From Caballeronia humi (GTDB lineage: Bacteria; Pseudomonadota; Gammaproteobacteria; Burkholderiales; Burkholderiaceae), in NCBI RefSeq assembly GCF_001544475.1, contig NZ_FCNW02000004.1, positions 124,001 through 188,000 of the forward strand: a stretch of DNA of 64,000 nucleotides. Direction: 5' to 3'. Under the pieces are notes generated by a model, which saw only the letters and a list, made by a program, of their open reading frames with translations, was not told where the DNA came from and searched no databases. The position numbers were made by a program, and so were the translations under genes. This document shows positions 16,625 to 25,288 of the stretch, piece by piece. Positions within the stretch are counted from its first letter, which is position 1. Every line of letters begins with the position of its first letter.

Positions 16625-16738
16625 ATGTCCACCATTCCGCAGAACGAACCCGGCACCGATGTCACCGATATACCCGCCACGCCCGACCGCCCCGTCGACA
16701 AGCCAAGCGACGCGCCCGACGACGATCAGGCGGCGTAA
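16625..16738 (+). CDS. Very short acidic disordered protein
   Basis: A 37-residue peptide, MSTIPQNEPGTDVTDIPATP and on to DDDQAA, with repeated Pro/Asp and no hydrophobic core. An AGGAGG site lies 8 bases before the ATG, which is the main evidence. It is expected to be unstructured. Short acidic peptides of this type occur in related genomes without known role. Confidence 0.5.
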   Translation: MSTIPQNEPGTDVTDIPATPDRPVDKPSDAPDDDQAA

Positions 16739-17152
16739 TCCGCGTACTCGGGCTGTCGAGGAACGCACGGATGCGCATCACGTCCACGAGCTTGCGGCGG
16801 TCGTGCTGCCAACGAAGCCTCCGGCACCGGGGAACTGACGTTCAGATAGCTTATGCGGTGTGAAAGCGGACATAACTAACGAGCCCAAAGGGGGTGCGGC
16901 GGATAAGTTGACCTACCTCCTGGCAGGCCAACTTATCCGCCGCACCCCCGAACACGACATTAGGATATAGCCCCCACATCAAAATGTTCGCTAATTTGTG
17001 TTATGTAAACTAATATTTATCGAGACGACGGCAGCGTTCGCGCCGCTTGCCCCGGCGTCCACATCTGCGTCGTTCTCACCGCCGACCCAAGTCGTCCGTG
17101 CCCGAAAGTCCGCACAGCCTATTCCCGACGACCCTGCGAACCTTCGCGGCAA
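16739..17152. other. Intergenic region with a long hairpin; possible mobile-element scar
   Basis: 414 bases with no gene. The left part (16739-16840), read on the minus strand, gives an open frame without start (VPRCRRLRWQHDRRKLVDV...) that could be a decayed coding end, but no family was recognised. The centre holds the 21-base inverted repeat at 16890-16949. The right part is AT-rich (16981-17030). Confidence 0.5.
16890..16949. repeat. Perfect 21-base inverted repeat with 18-base spacer
   Basis: Left arm 16890-16910 (GGGGGTGCGGCGGATAAGTT, then G) is the exact reverse complement of the right arm 16929-16949. There is no T-run on either side, so it is not a standard terminator. The form fits joined ends of a lost insertion sequence or a palindromic repeat element. 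No target duplication is visible. Confidence 0.8.
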
Positions 17153-18289
17153 TCAGAACGAATGCGTCATCCCGATCCGCGCCACCATCTGATGCGAATT
17201 CGACGACGGGCTTGCCGCGCCGGGAATGAACGCCGTATCGAGCGGCGTGCCCGTATTGCCGCCACTGGCCTTCTGATAGACCAGTTGCGTATATACGCTG
17301 GTGCGCTTCGACAAGAGGTATTGAGCCATCGCGCCGACCTGGTTCCAGTGCATCGCACTGTCGGCACCGCCCTGCTTCAGATGGGCCGTCGTATACGTGT
17401 ACATGCCGGCAACGGTCAGGTCCGCTAGAACGTCATATTTCACGTTGAATTCGATGTTGTCGAAACGCAAGCTGGCGTTGTTCACCCCGAGATCACCGAG
17501 ATAGACCGACGAAACCGGCTGCTGCACGTTCACATGGGTATAGACAAGTCCGAGCGTCGCCGGTCCGGCGCCATAACTCGCGCCGAGGCCGTAAATCTTC
17601 TGACCGGCCGCGACGAAGTTCGCGTCATCAGAGGCCACGGCACCCGTCGACGTCGCGCCGGGATTCGACAGGTTCTCATACACGGCGCCAATCGTGAACG
17701 TCGCATACCTGTACTTCAGGCCCGCGCTGACCATTCGATTACCCGCGAACGACCCAGCCTGATTGCTGAATCCATACAGCGCAGTGGCCGAAAAGCCGCC
17801 GTAATCGTTGCTCGTGAACTTGACCGAGTTGCTCGGACGAAACGTCGCGTCGGTATTGTCGTTATCGAGGGGATGCGAGAACAGATAGCCACCCCAGTAA
17901 CCGTTCGCCGTCATCAACCCGATGACATCGGTTATCGAGTCGAACTGGCGTCCGAACGTGAGCGTCCCGAGCGTATCGGATTGCAGTCCGACATATGATT
18001 GATATCCGAACATTCGACCGTTGTAGTAGGAAGCGCCGTTGTCCAGCATGAAGCCGCTTTCCAGGTCGAAGATCGCTTGCAGTCCGTCACCGAGATCTTC
18101 GTTGCCCTTCAAACCCCAGCGGCTCGTCACCATATCGACACTCGACATCTGCCACGCCTTGTGCCCGCCAGCATTGCTCGTCAGATTGAGACCTTCATCC
18201 AGTACGCCGAACAGCGTGGCACTGCTTTGCGCTTGCGCGGCGGCGGACGCGAATAGCAGTGCCACCGCCAGAACCATTTTCGAATTCAT
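17153..18289 (-). CDS. Gram-negative porin (general diffusion type)
   Basis: A 378-residue outer-membrane porin of the Burkholderia/Neisseria class. It has a signal peptide cleaved after AQA (residue 20) and the mature N-terminus QSSATLFGVLDEGLN. Typical features are SRWGLKGNEDLGDGLQAIFDLESGF, the GRQFDSITDVIGLM loop strand and the C-terminal aromatic strand ending RIGMTHSF, which the BAM machinery recognises. It forms a 16-strand trimeric channel. The start at 18289 follows a GGAGA site; an earlier in-frame ATG adds only five residues. It precedes no gene on its strand but lies next to the permease gene, so it may supply the same substrate. Confidence 0.92.
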   Translation of the reverse strand: MNSKMVLAVALLFASAAAQAQSSATLFGVLDEGLNLTSNAGGHKAWQMSSVDMVTSRWGLKGNEDLGDGLQAIFDLESGFMLDNGASYYNGRMFGYQSYVGLQSDTLGTLTFGRQFDSITDVIGLMTANGYWGGYLFSHPLDNDNTDATFRPSNSVKFTSNDYGGFSATALYGFSNQAGSFAGNRMVSAGLKYRYATFTIGAVYENLSNPGATSTGAVASDDANFVAAGQKIYGLGASYGAGPATLGLVYTHVNVQQPVSSVYLGDLGVNNASLRFDNIEFNVKYDVLADLTVAGMYTYTTAHLKQGGADSAMHWNQVGAMAQYLLSKRTSVYTQLVYQKASGGNTGTPLDTAFIPGAASPSSNSHQMVARIGMTHSF

Positions 18290-18481
18290 GCAGCTTGTCT
18301 CCAACCTTTTAATAACGCAGGCGAATCAGGGTTTTATTTGAGTTCATGTGTTTCTCGAGCGCGTGCAGCGCCCTGCCTCCGCGGCAGTTTGCGGAAACGT
18401 CAATGCAGAAAAGGATGTTTCGAGCGCGAAGATCGCCCAGCGGAGCGCAGAACCCGCGCTCCCGGTTTGAAGCCTGCGTCG

Positions 18482-20032
18482 TTACTCGGCCTGTTCGCGG
18501 TTACCCACGAGATCGCGCACGCGCGGCGTCACGGGCACGTGCGCGGTAACGTGCGAACGCTTGTGGGATGCACCCACGAGGCGGCGTCCTTGCGGACCAT
18601 AAACGGAGTCGGGTTCGGGAAAGAGCCACAGCATCGCCAGATACAGCACACCGCCCACGGCGAACGACACCGGCACACTGAGATCGCAACCGTCCGCGAG
18701 CGCGCCAAGCGGCCCCACGAACTGTCCCGGCAGATTTACAAATGCAAGGCCGATAAACGCAGCCGGCAACCAGGCACCCATCGCGCGCCAGTTCCAGCCA
18801 TTGGTGAACCAGTAGTGGCCGCCGCGTCCGCCGCGGTTGAACACTTGCAGATCGTCGGCGAGATAGAAGCCACCACGCTGCACGAAGCCGATCACCATGA
18901 TCGCCATCCACGGGCAGCTAAAGGTACAGATGAGCGTCGAGAACGTCGCCACGCTTTCTACGAGGTTGAACGCGAAGCGCCCGACGAAAATGAAGCCGAT
19001 CGCCAACGTGCCGATCAGCATCGTCGCGCGCACGCGGTTGAGGAGTTTCGGAAACATGCTCGACATGTCGAGGCCCGTGCCGTAGAGCGCGGTCGTGCCC
19101 GTCGACATACCGCCGATGATCGCAATGAGGCACATCGGCAAGAGAAACCAGCGCGGCGACACCGCGAGCAGACCGCCAACGTAGTCGTTCGAGCTGATGA
19201 AGCTGGGCGCCTGCGTGGCGATGATCGTCGCGGTCGCGAGGCCGAACAAGAACGGCACGAACGTCGCGATCTGCGCGGCGAACACGGCGCCCATCACGCG
19301 ATGGCGCGGCGTGGATTGCGGGATGTAACGCGCCCAGTCGCCGAGCGTCGAAGCGAACGAAACTGGATTGCTGAGCGCCACCAGCATCGCGCCGATGAAC
19401 GCGGCCCAGAATCCCGCACTGCCATGATGAAGCGTGCCTGCGTAGTGCACGTCGAAGGCCTTCGCGAACGCGAACGCGCCGAGCATGAACATGAGGCTCG
19501 CCGCCCACACCGCGATCTTGTTCACCCACAGCATGAAGCGGAATCCGTAGATGCACACGATCAGCACGAGCACGGCGAACACCATGTATGCCGAGCCGAG
19601 CGTCCACCCGTTGACGGGCAGGCCCGCCATGCTATGCGCGCCGCCCACGAGCGCGTCACCGGAACTCCATACCGCGAGCGAGAAGAACGCGACCGAGGTC
19701 AACACCGCGAGAAACGATCCGACGATACGGCCATGAATGCCGAAGTGCGCGCCCGAAGAGACGGGGTCGCTCGTCCCGTTGCGCGGACCGAACAGGCTCA
19801 TCGGCGCGAGGATGCAGGTCCCCGCGAGCACGCCGATGATGATCGCCCACATGCTTGCTTCGAACGAGAGTCCCACCAGAACCGGAAAGCTGCCGAGCAC
19901 CGAAGTCGAAAACGTGTTGCAGCCGCCGAACAGCAGGCGGAACAGATCGATGGGCCGCGCGTATCGCGAAGCGTCAGGAATGCGCTCGAAACCGAATGTC
20001 TCGATTTGCGTGATGCTCGTGTTGTCAGCCAT
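18482..20032 (-). CDS. NCS1-family nucleobase/cation symporter
   Basis: A 516-residue inner-membrane permease with about twelve transmembrane helices, of the NCS1 family (cytosine, purines, allantoin, hydantoins, thiamine precursors). Conserved parts are IDLFRLLFGGCNTFSTSVLG, LFGPRNGTSDPVSSGAHFG and the SNPVSFASTLGDWARYIP block. The start at 20032 (MADNTS) follows GGAG at a spacing of eight. It lies downstream of the LysR gene on the same strand and upstream of the porin. Together with the FAD oxidase and guanidinobutyrase to the right, it may import a nitrogen-rich compound, but the substrate is not determined by sequence. Confidence 0.9.
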   Translation of the reverse strand: MADNTSITQIETFGFERIPDASRYARPIDLFRLLFGGCNTFSTSVLGSFPVLVGLSFEASMWAIIIGVLAGTCILAPMSLFGPRNGTSDPVSSGAHFGIHGRIVGSFLAVLTSVAFFSLAVWSSGDALVGGAHSMAGLPVNGWTLGSAYMVFAVLVLIVCIYGFRFMLWVNKIAVWAASLMFMLGAFAFAKAFDVHYAGTLHHGSAGFWAAFIGAMLVALSNPVSFASTLGDWARYIPQSTPRHRVMGAVFAAQIATFVPFLFGLATATIIATQAPSFISSNDYVGGLLAVSPRWFLLPMCLIAIIGGMSTGTTALYGTGLDMSSMFPKLLNRVRATMLIGTLAIGFIFVGRFAFNLVESVATFSTLICTFSCPWMAIMVIGFVQRGGFYLADDLQVFNRGGRGGHYWFTNGWNWRAMGAWLPAAFIGLAFVNLPGQFVGPLGALADGCDLSVPVSFAVGGVLYLAMLWLFPEPDSVYGPQGRRLVGASHKRSHVTAHVPVTPRVRDLVGNREQAE

Positions 20033-20190
20033 GTTGTCTCGCTCCATATTAGGCGTCGTCCGGCGATTCGCTTGCAGCACGTTTGCCGGCCGGCGCAGTC
20101 TTTATTGGCGGTGATTTTCCAGCACTTGAATGGGCGCCATATTGCGTTTTCAAAACGTTCACAACGGGTGCCGTCAATGTTCGGCGGCAG

Positions 20191-21132
20191 TCACATCTCG
20201 ACTACAGGTTCGGGCTGATTCGTGCAGACGTCACGCGTGCCATAGACACCGAGAAGGTCTTCGCAGAAGGCCCGGATGATCGGTTTGTCGCTCATGCCGC
20301 GCTTCATCGCGAGGTGAAGCGGCACGTCGAAGCCGAACGTGTTGCGCCCCAGCACGCGGATCAGGCCGCGCTGCTCGAACGGTTCAGCGAAATGCGCGGG
20401 CAGATAGCCGACATGGCTGCCGGAAAGGATCAGCACGGAGGCTGCGTCGATGCTGTCCGCAATCGCCGTCACCCGCCTCTCGCCGATGCTTGCGAGTTCT
20501 TCGGGCACGGGATAGCTGCGCCAGATCCAGTCGTGCGCGCGTAAATCGTCGAGCGTGACGTTGGGGCTCTCGTGAAAGAGCGGATGACCCCGTCCACAAC
20601 AAATCACCTGCCGCTCGCTGAAGAGCTTGCTGTACGACAATCCCGCAACGCGATGCCAGAAGTAACCAATCGCGAGATCGAGTTGATGATTAACGAGGCT
20701 TTCCTCCAGTTCCTGCGGCGATGCCACGTGCATCGCGAAGCGCACGGCCTGATCGCGCTTGCGAAACGCGCCGATGGCTTCCGCGAGCCGCGCGTTCTCG
20801 AAATGCGACGCCTGGCCGATCAAACCGATCGACAGCGTGCCCACGAGCTTGCGGTCGATATCGCGCACCTGTGCGACGAACTGCGATGCAGCAGCGACAA
20901 GTGCGCGCGCCGACGCCACGAAACGCTCGCCCTTCGACGTGAGCCGAAAACCGCCTCGCCCGCGTTCGCAGAGCGTGAAGCCCATGCGCGTCTCCAACGC
21001 CGCAAGCTGTGAGCTGATGGTCGACTGGCGCACGCCGAGCGTCGCTTCGGCGGCTGTGATGCCGCGCGCGTCGACCACCGCGAGAAAGACACGCACCAGG
21101 CGCAGGTCGAGATCGGAGGTATTGGAAAACAT
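20191..21132 (-). CDS. LysR-family regulator
   Basis: A 313-residue LysR regulator. The N-terminal winged HTH (about 8-65) reads LDLRLVRVFLAVVDARGITA then QSTISSQLAALETRMGF, and the effector-binding domain follows (GTLSIGLIGQASHFENARLA onwards). The ATG at 21132 begins the normal LysR N-terminus; an in-frame ATG 12 codons upstream adds an unlikely arginine-rich leader. It is placed between the FAD oxidase and the NCS1 permease on one strand, so it likely controls one or both, and the order suggests a shared transcript or local regulation. Confidence 0.92.
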   Translation of the reverse strand: MFSNTSDLDLRLVRVFLAVVDARGITAAEATLGVRQSTISSQLAALETRMGFTLCERGRGGFRLTSKGERFVASARALVAAASQFVAQVRDIDRKLVGTLSIGLIGQASHFENARLAEAIGAFRKRDQAVRFAMHVASPQELEESLVNHQLDLAIGYFWHRVAGLSYSKLFSERQVICCGRGHPLFHESPNVTLDDLRAHDWIWRSYPVPEELASIGERRVTAIADSIDAASVLILSGSHVGYLPAHFAEPFEQRGLIRVLGRNTFGFDVPLHLAMKRGMSDKPIIRAFCEDLLGVYGTRDVCTNQPEPVVEM

Positions 21133-21219
21133 GCCGTTACGTCGCGCTGGGGGCGCGTCGCGATGCAACCCGAAGCGCGGACGCTTCCGGATGCGTGTCG
21201 CGGCACGCCGCGTTGTGGA

Positions 21220-22692
21220 TTACATCGGAAAGCCCATCGCCTTGATGCCCTTGATCCACGCGCGCTTCCAGCCGCCTTCGGCATCGGCGCCGTCGAACGC
21301 GTGGAAGGTCACCTTCGCAGCCAGCCATCGCACCGGCTCGGGCGGAATGTACGTTGGGCTTTGATTGGCGATGTCGAGCGCGCGCTCGGGGCTTTCGCGG
21401 TCGAACAGGATGTTCAGACCCATGAACGCGCCGAAGCGGCTCGCGGCCACGCCGAAACCCGTGTAGCCCGCAACGAACACCGCCTTGTCACCGAGATAGC
21501 GCTTCGCGAACACCGACCCGCGTGAGCAGTAGTCGATCGGGCCACCCCACGCGTGCGAAAAGCGCACATCGCTCAATTGCGGAAAGGTCTTGTAGAACGC
21601 TTCCGCGAGACGGTAGTACGTGTCACGCTGCTGGTCTCGCTGCGGATTGGGATCGCCGTCGAAGTGATAGCTCACGAGGCCGCCGAAGATAATGTTGTTG
21701 TTCTTCGTGAGGCGGAAATAATTGAGCTGCGTGCGCGTGTCGTAGATGCCCTGACGCTGCTTCCAGCCGATGCGCGACAGTTGTTCGTCGGTGAGCGGCT
21801 CGGTCGCGAGCACGTGATCGCGCACCTGCAAAACGCGCCGGTTGATGTCGGGGATACCGACTTTCGCGGTCCCGCTGCCGAACAGAACGCGCGTCGCGCG
21901 CACGCTGCCCTCGGGCGTTTTCACGAAGACGGTCGACCCTTGGTCGCTCACGCTCGTCAGCGGGCTGTGTTCGTAGAGCCGCACGCCGAGCGCGAGTGCC
22001 GCACGCTTGAGACCCCAGGCGAGCTTGGCCGGGTGCACGATGCCACTGCGGTTGCGCGACCAGAGCGCCCCTTCGAACAGCGGCGAATCGAGTTGCTCGC
22101 GCGTAGCCGCGGCGTCGAGCAGCACGACGTCGTGGCCGTAAGACTTGTGCAGATCGTAATCGGCGCGCAGTTGATCGATGTGATCGGGTTCGACGGCCAC
22201 CGTCATCTCGCCGTTCCATTCGATGTCGGCATCGATGCCATAGCGCTTGAGCGTCGCCTCGAAACCATCGAGATTGCGCTGGCCGAACTCTTCCAGCTCC
22301 GCAATATCGTTCGGGAACACCCGCACGGCGTTGGGCAAGCCGTGCATCACCGAAGTCGAGATGATGCCGCCCGCGCGTCCCGATGCGCCATGCGCGACCC
22401 GGCCCGCTTCGATCAGCACGACATCGAGTTCAGGCATCTGTTCCTTCGCCTGCACGGCGGCCCACAAACCGGTAAATCCTCCGCCGACGATCAGCAGGTC
22501 TGCGCGCGTGTCGCTCGCGAGCGCCGGTTCAGCGGGCGGTTCAGCGGAATTGTCGAGCCAGTAGGGAGAGAGCTTGGTGCGAGCGAGCGCTTCTTCGACA
22601 CTCAGTTCGACGGATGCGCGGCGCGTCCCGCGCGACGGGCTGGGCGTGCGCGCGGCCACGTCTGCTTCGAGAAATTGGGCGCTTTCATTCAT
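21220..22692 (-). CDS. FAD-dependent oxidoreductase, DAO / gamma-glutamylputrescine oxidase-like
   Basis: A 490-residue flavoprotein of the D-amino-acid-oxidase fold. The dinucleotide-binding motif is in ADLLIVGGGFTGLWAAVQ (G70-G72, G75), followed by VVLIEAGRVAHGASGRAGG. The C-terminal part carries GGPIDYCSRG and VFVAGYTGFGVAASRFGA. Members such as PuuB or ordL-type enzymes oxidise secondary amines of amino-acid or polyamine derivatives. A leader of about 65 residues precedes the FAD domain. The position between a cupin, the LysR gene and guanidinobutyrase fits breakdown of polyamine or guanidino compounds. The substrate is inferred from context only. Confidence 0.85.
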   Translation of the reverse strand: MNESAQFLEADVAARTPSPSRGTRRASVELSVEEALARTKLSPYWLDNSAEPPAEPALASDTRADLLIVGGGFTGLWAAVQAKEQMPELDVVLIEAGRVAHGASGRAGGIISTSVMHGLPNAVRVFPNDIAELEEFGQRNLDGFEATLKRYGIDADIEWNGEMTVAVEPDHIDQLRADYDLHKSYGHDVVLLDAAATREQLDSPLFEGALWSRNRSGIVHPAKLAWGLKRAALALGVRLYEHSPLTSVSDQGSTVFVKTPEGSVRATRVLFGSGTAKVGIPDINRRVLQVRDHVLATEPLTDEQLSRIGWKQRQGIYDTRTQLNYFRLTKNNNIIFGGLVSYHFDGDPNPQRDQQRDTYYRLAEAFYKTFPQLSDVRFSHAWGGPIDYCSRGSVFAKRYLGDKAVFVAGYTGFGVAASRFGAFMGLNILFDRESPERALDIANQSPTYIPPEPVRWLAAKVTFHAFDGADAEGGWKRAWIKGIKAMGFPM

Positions 22693-22820
22693 GATGGGCC
22701 TCCTCTTCGGGCGCTGTGCAGACACCGGCGCTCGACATGCAATGCGCGAAGGTGCTCATGATGGATTTCATTGCTTGAAAGGACGGCGCCGCGTGCGGGC
22801 AGCGGCGCTGCCTGCAACGT

Positions 22821-23168
22821 TTATTTCTGCGGTTCGAGCACGATGTAGAACTTCTTCGCGTCCTCGATGGTTTCCCAGCGGCCTGCAAAGCCGGCCGGCA
22901 GAAGATAGCCTTGCCCCGCTGTGAATTCGCGGCGACCGCCGTTCACGTCGGTCAGCGCGATCTTGCCTTCGACGAGCCATACCGCTTCGTCAGCGGTCGT
23001 CGCGGGAAATTCGACCGCACCGACCTTGCCTTCCCACCAGCCGACCACGTAATTGCCGCTTTGTCCCTCGGCGGCGCGCCAGTCGCTTTCATCCATGCCG
23101 TAGTCCAGCTTGGTGAACTGCCCAATGCCTTCGCCCAGCGGCGCGATGTCCTGAATCAGCTTGCTCAT
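22821..23168 (-). CDS. Small cupin-domain protein
   Basis: A 115-residue single-domain cupin of the Cupin_3 / DUF861 type. The beta-barrel is visible in VVGWWEGKVGAVEFPATTADEAVWLVEGKIALTD and REFTAGQGYLLPAGFAGRWETIE. The usual histidine metal ligands are mostly absent: the first motif has E64 but no HxH pair, so enzymatic activity is doubtful. Similar small cupins accompany FAD oxidases of the PuuB class in many proteobacteria. The gene lies 128 bases upstream of the oxidase on the same strand and may lead the operon. Confidence 0.85.
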   Translation of the reverse strand: MSKLIQDIAPLGEGIGQFTKLDYGMDESDWRAAEGQSGNYVVGWWEGKVGAVEFPATTADEAVWLVEGKIALTDVNGGRREFTAGQGYLLPAGFAGRWETIEDAKKFYIVLEPQK

Positions 23169-23359
23169 GTGCTTCCCTGGTTTTAATTGAATCGGTGCAC
23201 CAAAGTTACCGGCTCAAGGGGCCCCGGTATGCCCCCCCGCAGGGGGGACAAAGAGCGTTTAGCCGTTTGCGGGTAAATACCTATACCGTTGAAAACCCCG
23301 TCTGGCGGGGGATGTGGCGCATGGTCTAAAATGAGAGCGCCTTTTCTTTGGGGCGCGCC

Positions 23360-24205
23360 ATGCTGCTCAACGTACCCCCGCTCAATCGCAATCAAGCCGA
23401 GTTTCCGCTCTCGTTCAAGACGCTCGGCGATGTCATCGAAGCTGTCGGCACGCCCGATTTCGTGCCGCGCCTCACGCTGCTTCTCAATGAAGTCGTGCCG
23501 CTCAACGTCGTGCACATCGAGCGCTCGCGCGTCGACCGCAGCAAGCCCACGGGCTTCCGCTGCGAGTGGATCGGCAGCAGCGGCGTAGGAATGGACACGG
23601 GCGTCATTTCCGAAGTCATGACGCTCTACTACGACCGCTTCTACGATAGCGATCCGCTTTTCGCGGGCATTCGTGGCAAGATCGGCACGCTGCTCGTGGT
23701 GCGCGACATCGGCGCGATACCGCCCGGCGAATTTCGCCAGCGCCTTTTCGACGAAGCGCTGATCGCGCACGAATGTGTGCTCGCGCGCGGCACGCCTCAC
23801 GCGCAGGATTCCATCGCGCTCGAACGCTCGCTCGATGCGCCGCCGTTCTCACTCGCCGAAATGAACCGCTTTCGCAACGTGAGCGATTTCCTGTTTCCGC
23901 TGCTGGAATTGCACGCATCGATGAGCGCCGCGAAGCGCGTGGCGCATCCCACGTCGTTCCTGCATCCGCTCGCGCAATTCGACGCGCGTATCGCCGCCGA
24001 TCAGGTGCTGTTGTCGAAGCGCGAATACGAAATCTGCACGCATCTCATCACGGGCCGCACGGTGCCCGAAGCCGCGGAGATCATCGGCGTGCGGGTCGGC
24101 ACGGCGGAGTCGTATGTGAAGCGCGCGTTCGCGAAGCTCGGTGTACGCACCAAGCGCGACCTGATCGCGTGGGGTCAGGTTTGCCCCCGTCCGCCGACCC
24201 TCTGA
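23360..24205 (+). CDS. LuxR-type HTH regulator
   Basis: A 281-residue regulator with a C-terminal GerE/LuxR HTH (about 218-275): LSKREYEICTHLITGRTVPEAAEIIGV and AESYVKRAFAKLGVRTKRDL. The N-terminal 200 residues (LSFKTLGDVIEAVGTPDFVPRL, LTLLLNEVVPLNVVHIERS, MTLYYDRFYDSDPLF) look like a ligand-sensing domain without the conserved acyl-homoserine-lactone pocket, so it is probably not a quorum receptor. The start follows in a gap with G/C-rich palindromes. It is divergent from the cupin gene and just upstream of guanidinobutyrase, so it likely controls this catabolic region. Confidence 0.88.
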   Translation: MLLNVPPLNRNQAEFPLSFKTLGDVIEAVGTPDFVPRLTLLLNEVVPLNVVHIERSRVDRSKPTGFRCEWIGSSGVGMDTGVISEVMTLYYDRFYDSDPLFAGIRGKIGTLLVVRDIGAIPPGEFRQRLFDEALIAHECVLARGTPHAQDSIALERSLDAPPFSLAEMNRFRNVSDFLFPLLELHASMSAAKRVAHPTSFLHPLAQFDARIAADQVLLSKREYEICTHLITGRTVPEAAEIIGVRVGTAESYVKRAFAKLGVRTKRDLIAWGQVCPRPPTL

Positions 24206-24316
24206 GGGCCCGTTCACATAGAACGGTCTCGATGTAAACATTTCCACTTCGTGATTCGCGCGCCAGTGCGCTCGCCTAACATCGCCCCGTCCACATAACG
24301 ATGACGGGAGACTGCC

Positions 24317-25288
24317 ATGCAGCGCCAACTGAACCAGCCGCTCGGCGGCAATGACATGCCGCGATTCGGCGGCATCGCGACGATGATGCGTCTGCCCCAG
24401 GCGAGCAGCACCGAGGGCCTCGATGCGTGTTTCGTCGGCGTGCCGCTCGATATCGGCACCTCGAACCGCTCGGGCGCGCGCTTCGGGCCGCGCCAGATCC
24501 GCTCGGAATCGGTGCTGCTGCGCCCCTACAACATGGCAACGCGCGCCGCGCCGTTCGATTCGCTGCAAGTGGCCGACATCGGCGACGTCGCCACCAATCC
24601 CTTTGATCTGAAGGACTCGATCGGCCTGATCGAATCGGCTTACGATGCGATCGTCGCGAACGGTTGCCGGCCGATCACGCTCGGCGGCGACCACACGATC
24701 GCCTGGCCGATCCTGCGCGCGTTGCATAAGAAATACGGCAGGGTTGCCGTCGTGCACGTCGATGCCCACGCCGACGTCAACGACACGATGTTCGGCCAGA
24801 AGATCGCGCACGGCACGCCGTTTCGCCGCGCGGTGGAAGACGGTCTGCTTCAGTGCGACAAGGTCACGCAAATCGGCCTGCGTGGCACGGGCTACCACGC
24901 CGACGACTTCGACTGGTGCCGCAAACAAGGCTTCACCGTCGTGCAAGCCGAAGCGTGCTGGAACAAGTCGCTCGCGCCGCTGATGGAAGAAGTCCGCGCG
25001 CGAGTAGGCGACGCGCCCGTGTATCTGAGCTTCGATATCGACGGACTCGACCCCGCGTTCGCACCGGGCACCGGCACACCCGAAGTGGGCGGCCTGACCG
25101 TACAGCAAGGCCTGGAAATCGTGCGCGGCATGCGCGGTCTGAACATCGTAGGCGCGGATCTCGTCGAGGTCTCGCCGCCTTACGATCAAGTCGGGACGAC
25201 GGCGCTCGTCGGCGCAAATCTCGCGTTCGAGATGCTCTGCGTGATGCCAGGCGTCAAGTATCGTCAAAGCCCATGCAAGGAAAAATGA
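24317..25288 (+). CDS. gbuA: Guanidinobutyrase (agmatinase/ureohydrolase family)
   Basis: A 323-residue ureohydrolase. The dinuclear manganese ligands are H126 (LGGDHTI), D149-A-H151-A-D153 and D240/D242 (SFDIDGLDP). The opening LNQPLGGNDMPRFGGIATMMRLP and segments such as RPYNMATRAAPFDSL are closest to Pseudomonas GbuA, which splits 4-guanidinobutyrate into 4-aminobutyrate and urea; agmatinase is the alternative. The stop codon overlaps the next gene start in an ATGA, so the two are translationally coupled. A GGGAG-like site precedes the ATG. The resulting 4-aminobutyrate would need a transaminase, and the remains of one lie downstream. Confidence 0.88.
   Translation: MQRQLNQPLGGNDMPRFGGIATMMRLPQASSTEGLDACFVGVPLDIGTSNRSGARFGPRQIRSESVLLRPYNMATRAAPFDSLQVADIGDVATNPFDLKDSIGLIESAYDAIVANGCRPITLGGDHTIAWPILRALHKKYGRVAVVHVDAHADVNDTMFGQKIAHGTPFRRAVEDGLLQCDKVTQIGLRGTGYHADDFDWCRKQGFTVVQAEACWNKSLAPLMEEVRARVGDAPVYLSFDIDGLDPAFAPGTGTPEVGGLTVQQGLEIVRGMRGLNIVGADLVEVSPPYDQVGTTALVGANLAFEMLCVMPGVKYRQSPCKEK

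Noticed and set aside
16739..16840. Possible decayed LysR C-terminus on the minus strand
   Set aside because: A short frame with RRKLVDVMRIRAFLDS looks coding, but similarity to any family is too weak to call.
18338..20218. A 626-codon plus-strand open frame
   Set aside because: Antisense to the NCS1 permease gene; its composition is Arg/His/Glu-rich, as expected from the complement of a high-GC gene, and it resembles no protein family.
23221..23310. GC-rich small palindromes upstream of the LuxR gene as operators
   Set aside because: CCCC/GGGG tracts of this kind are common in such genomes; symmetry alone is too weak to report as a site.
24853..25284. Extension of the aldehyde dehydrogenase frame into gbuA
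   Set aside because: Alternate frame of gbuA; the dehydrogenase sequence begins at 25285 with a ribosome-binding site and ATGA overlap.
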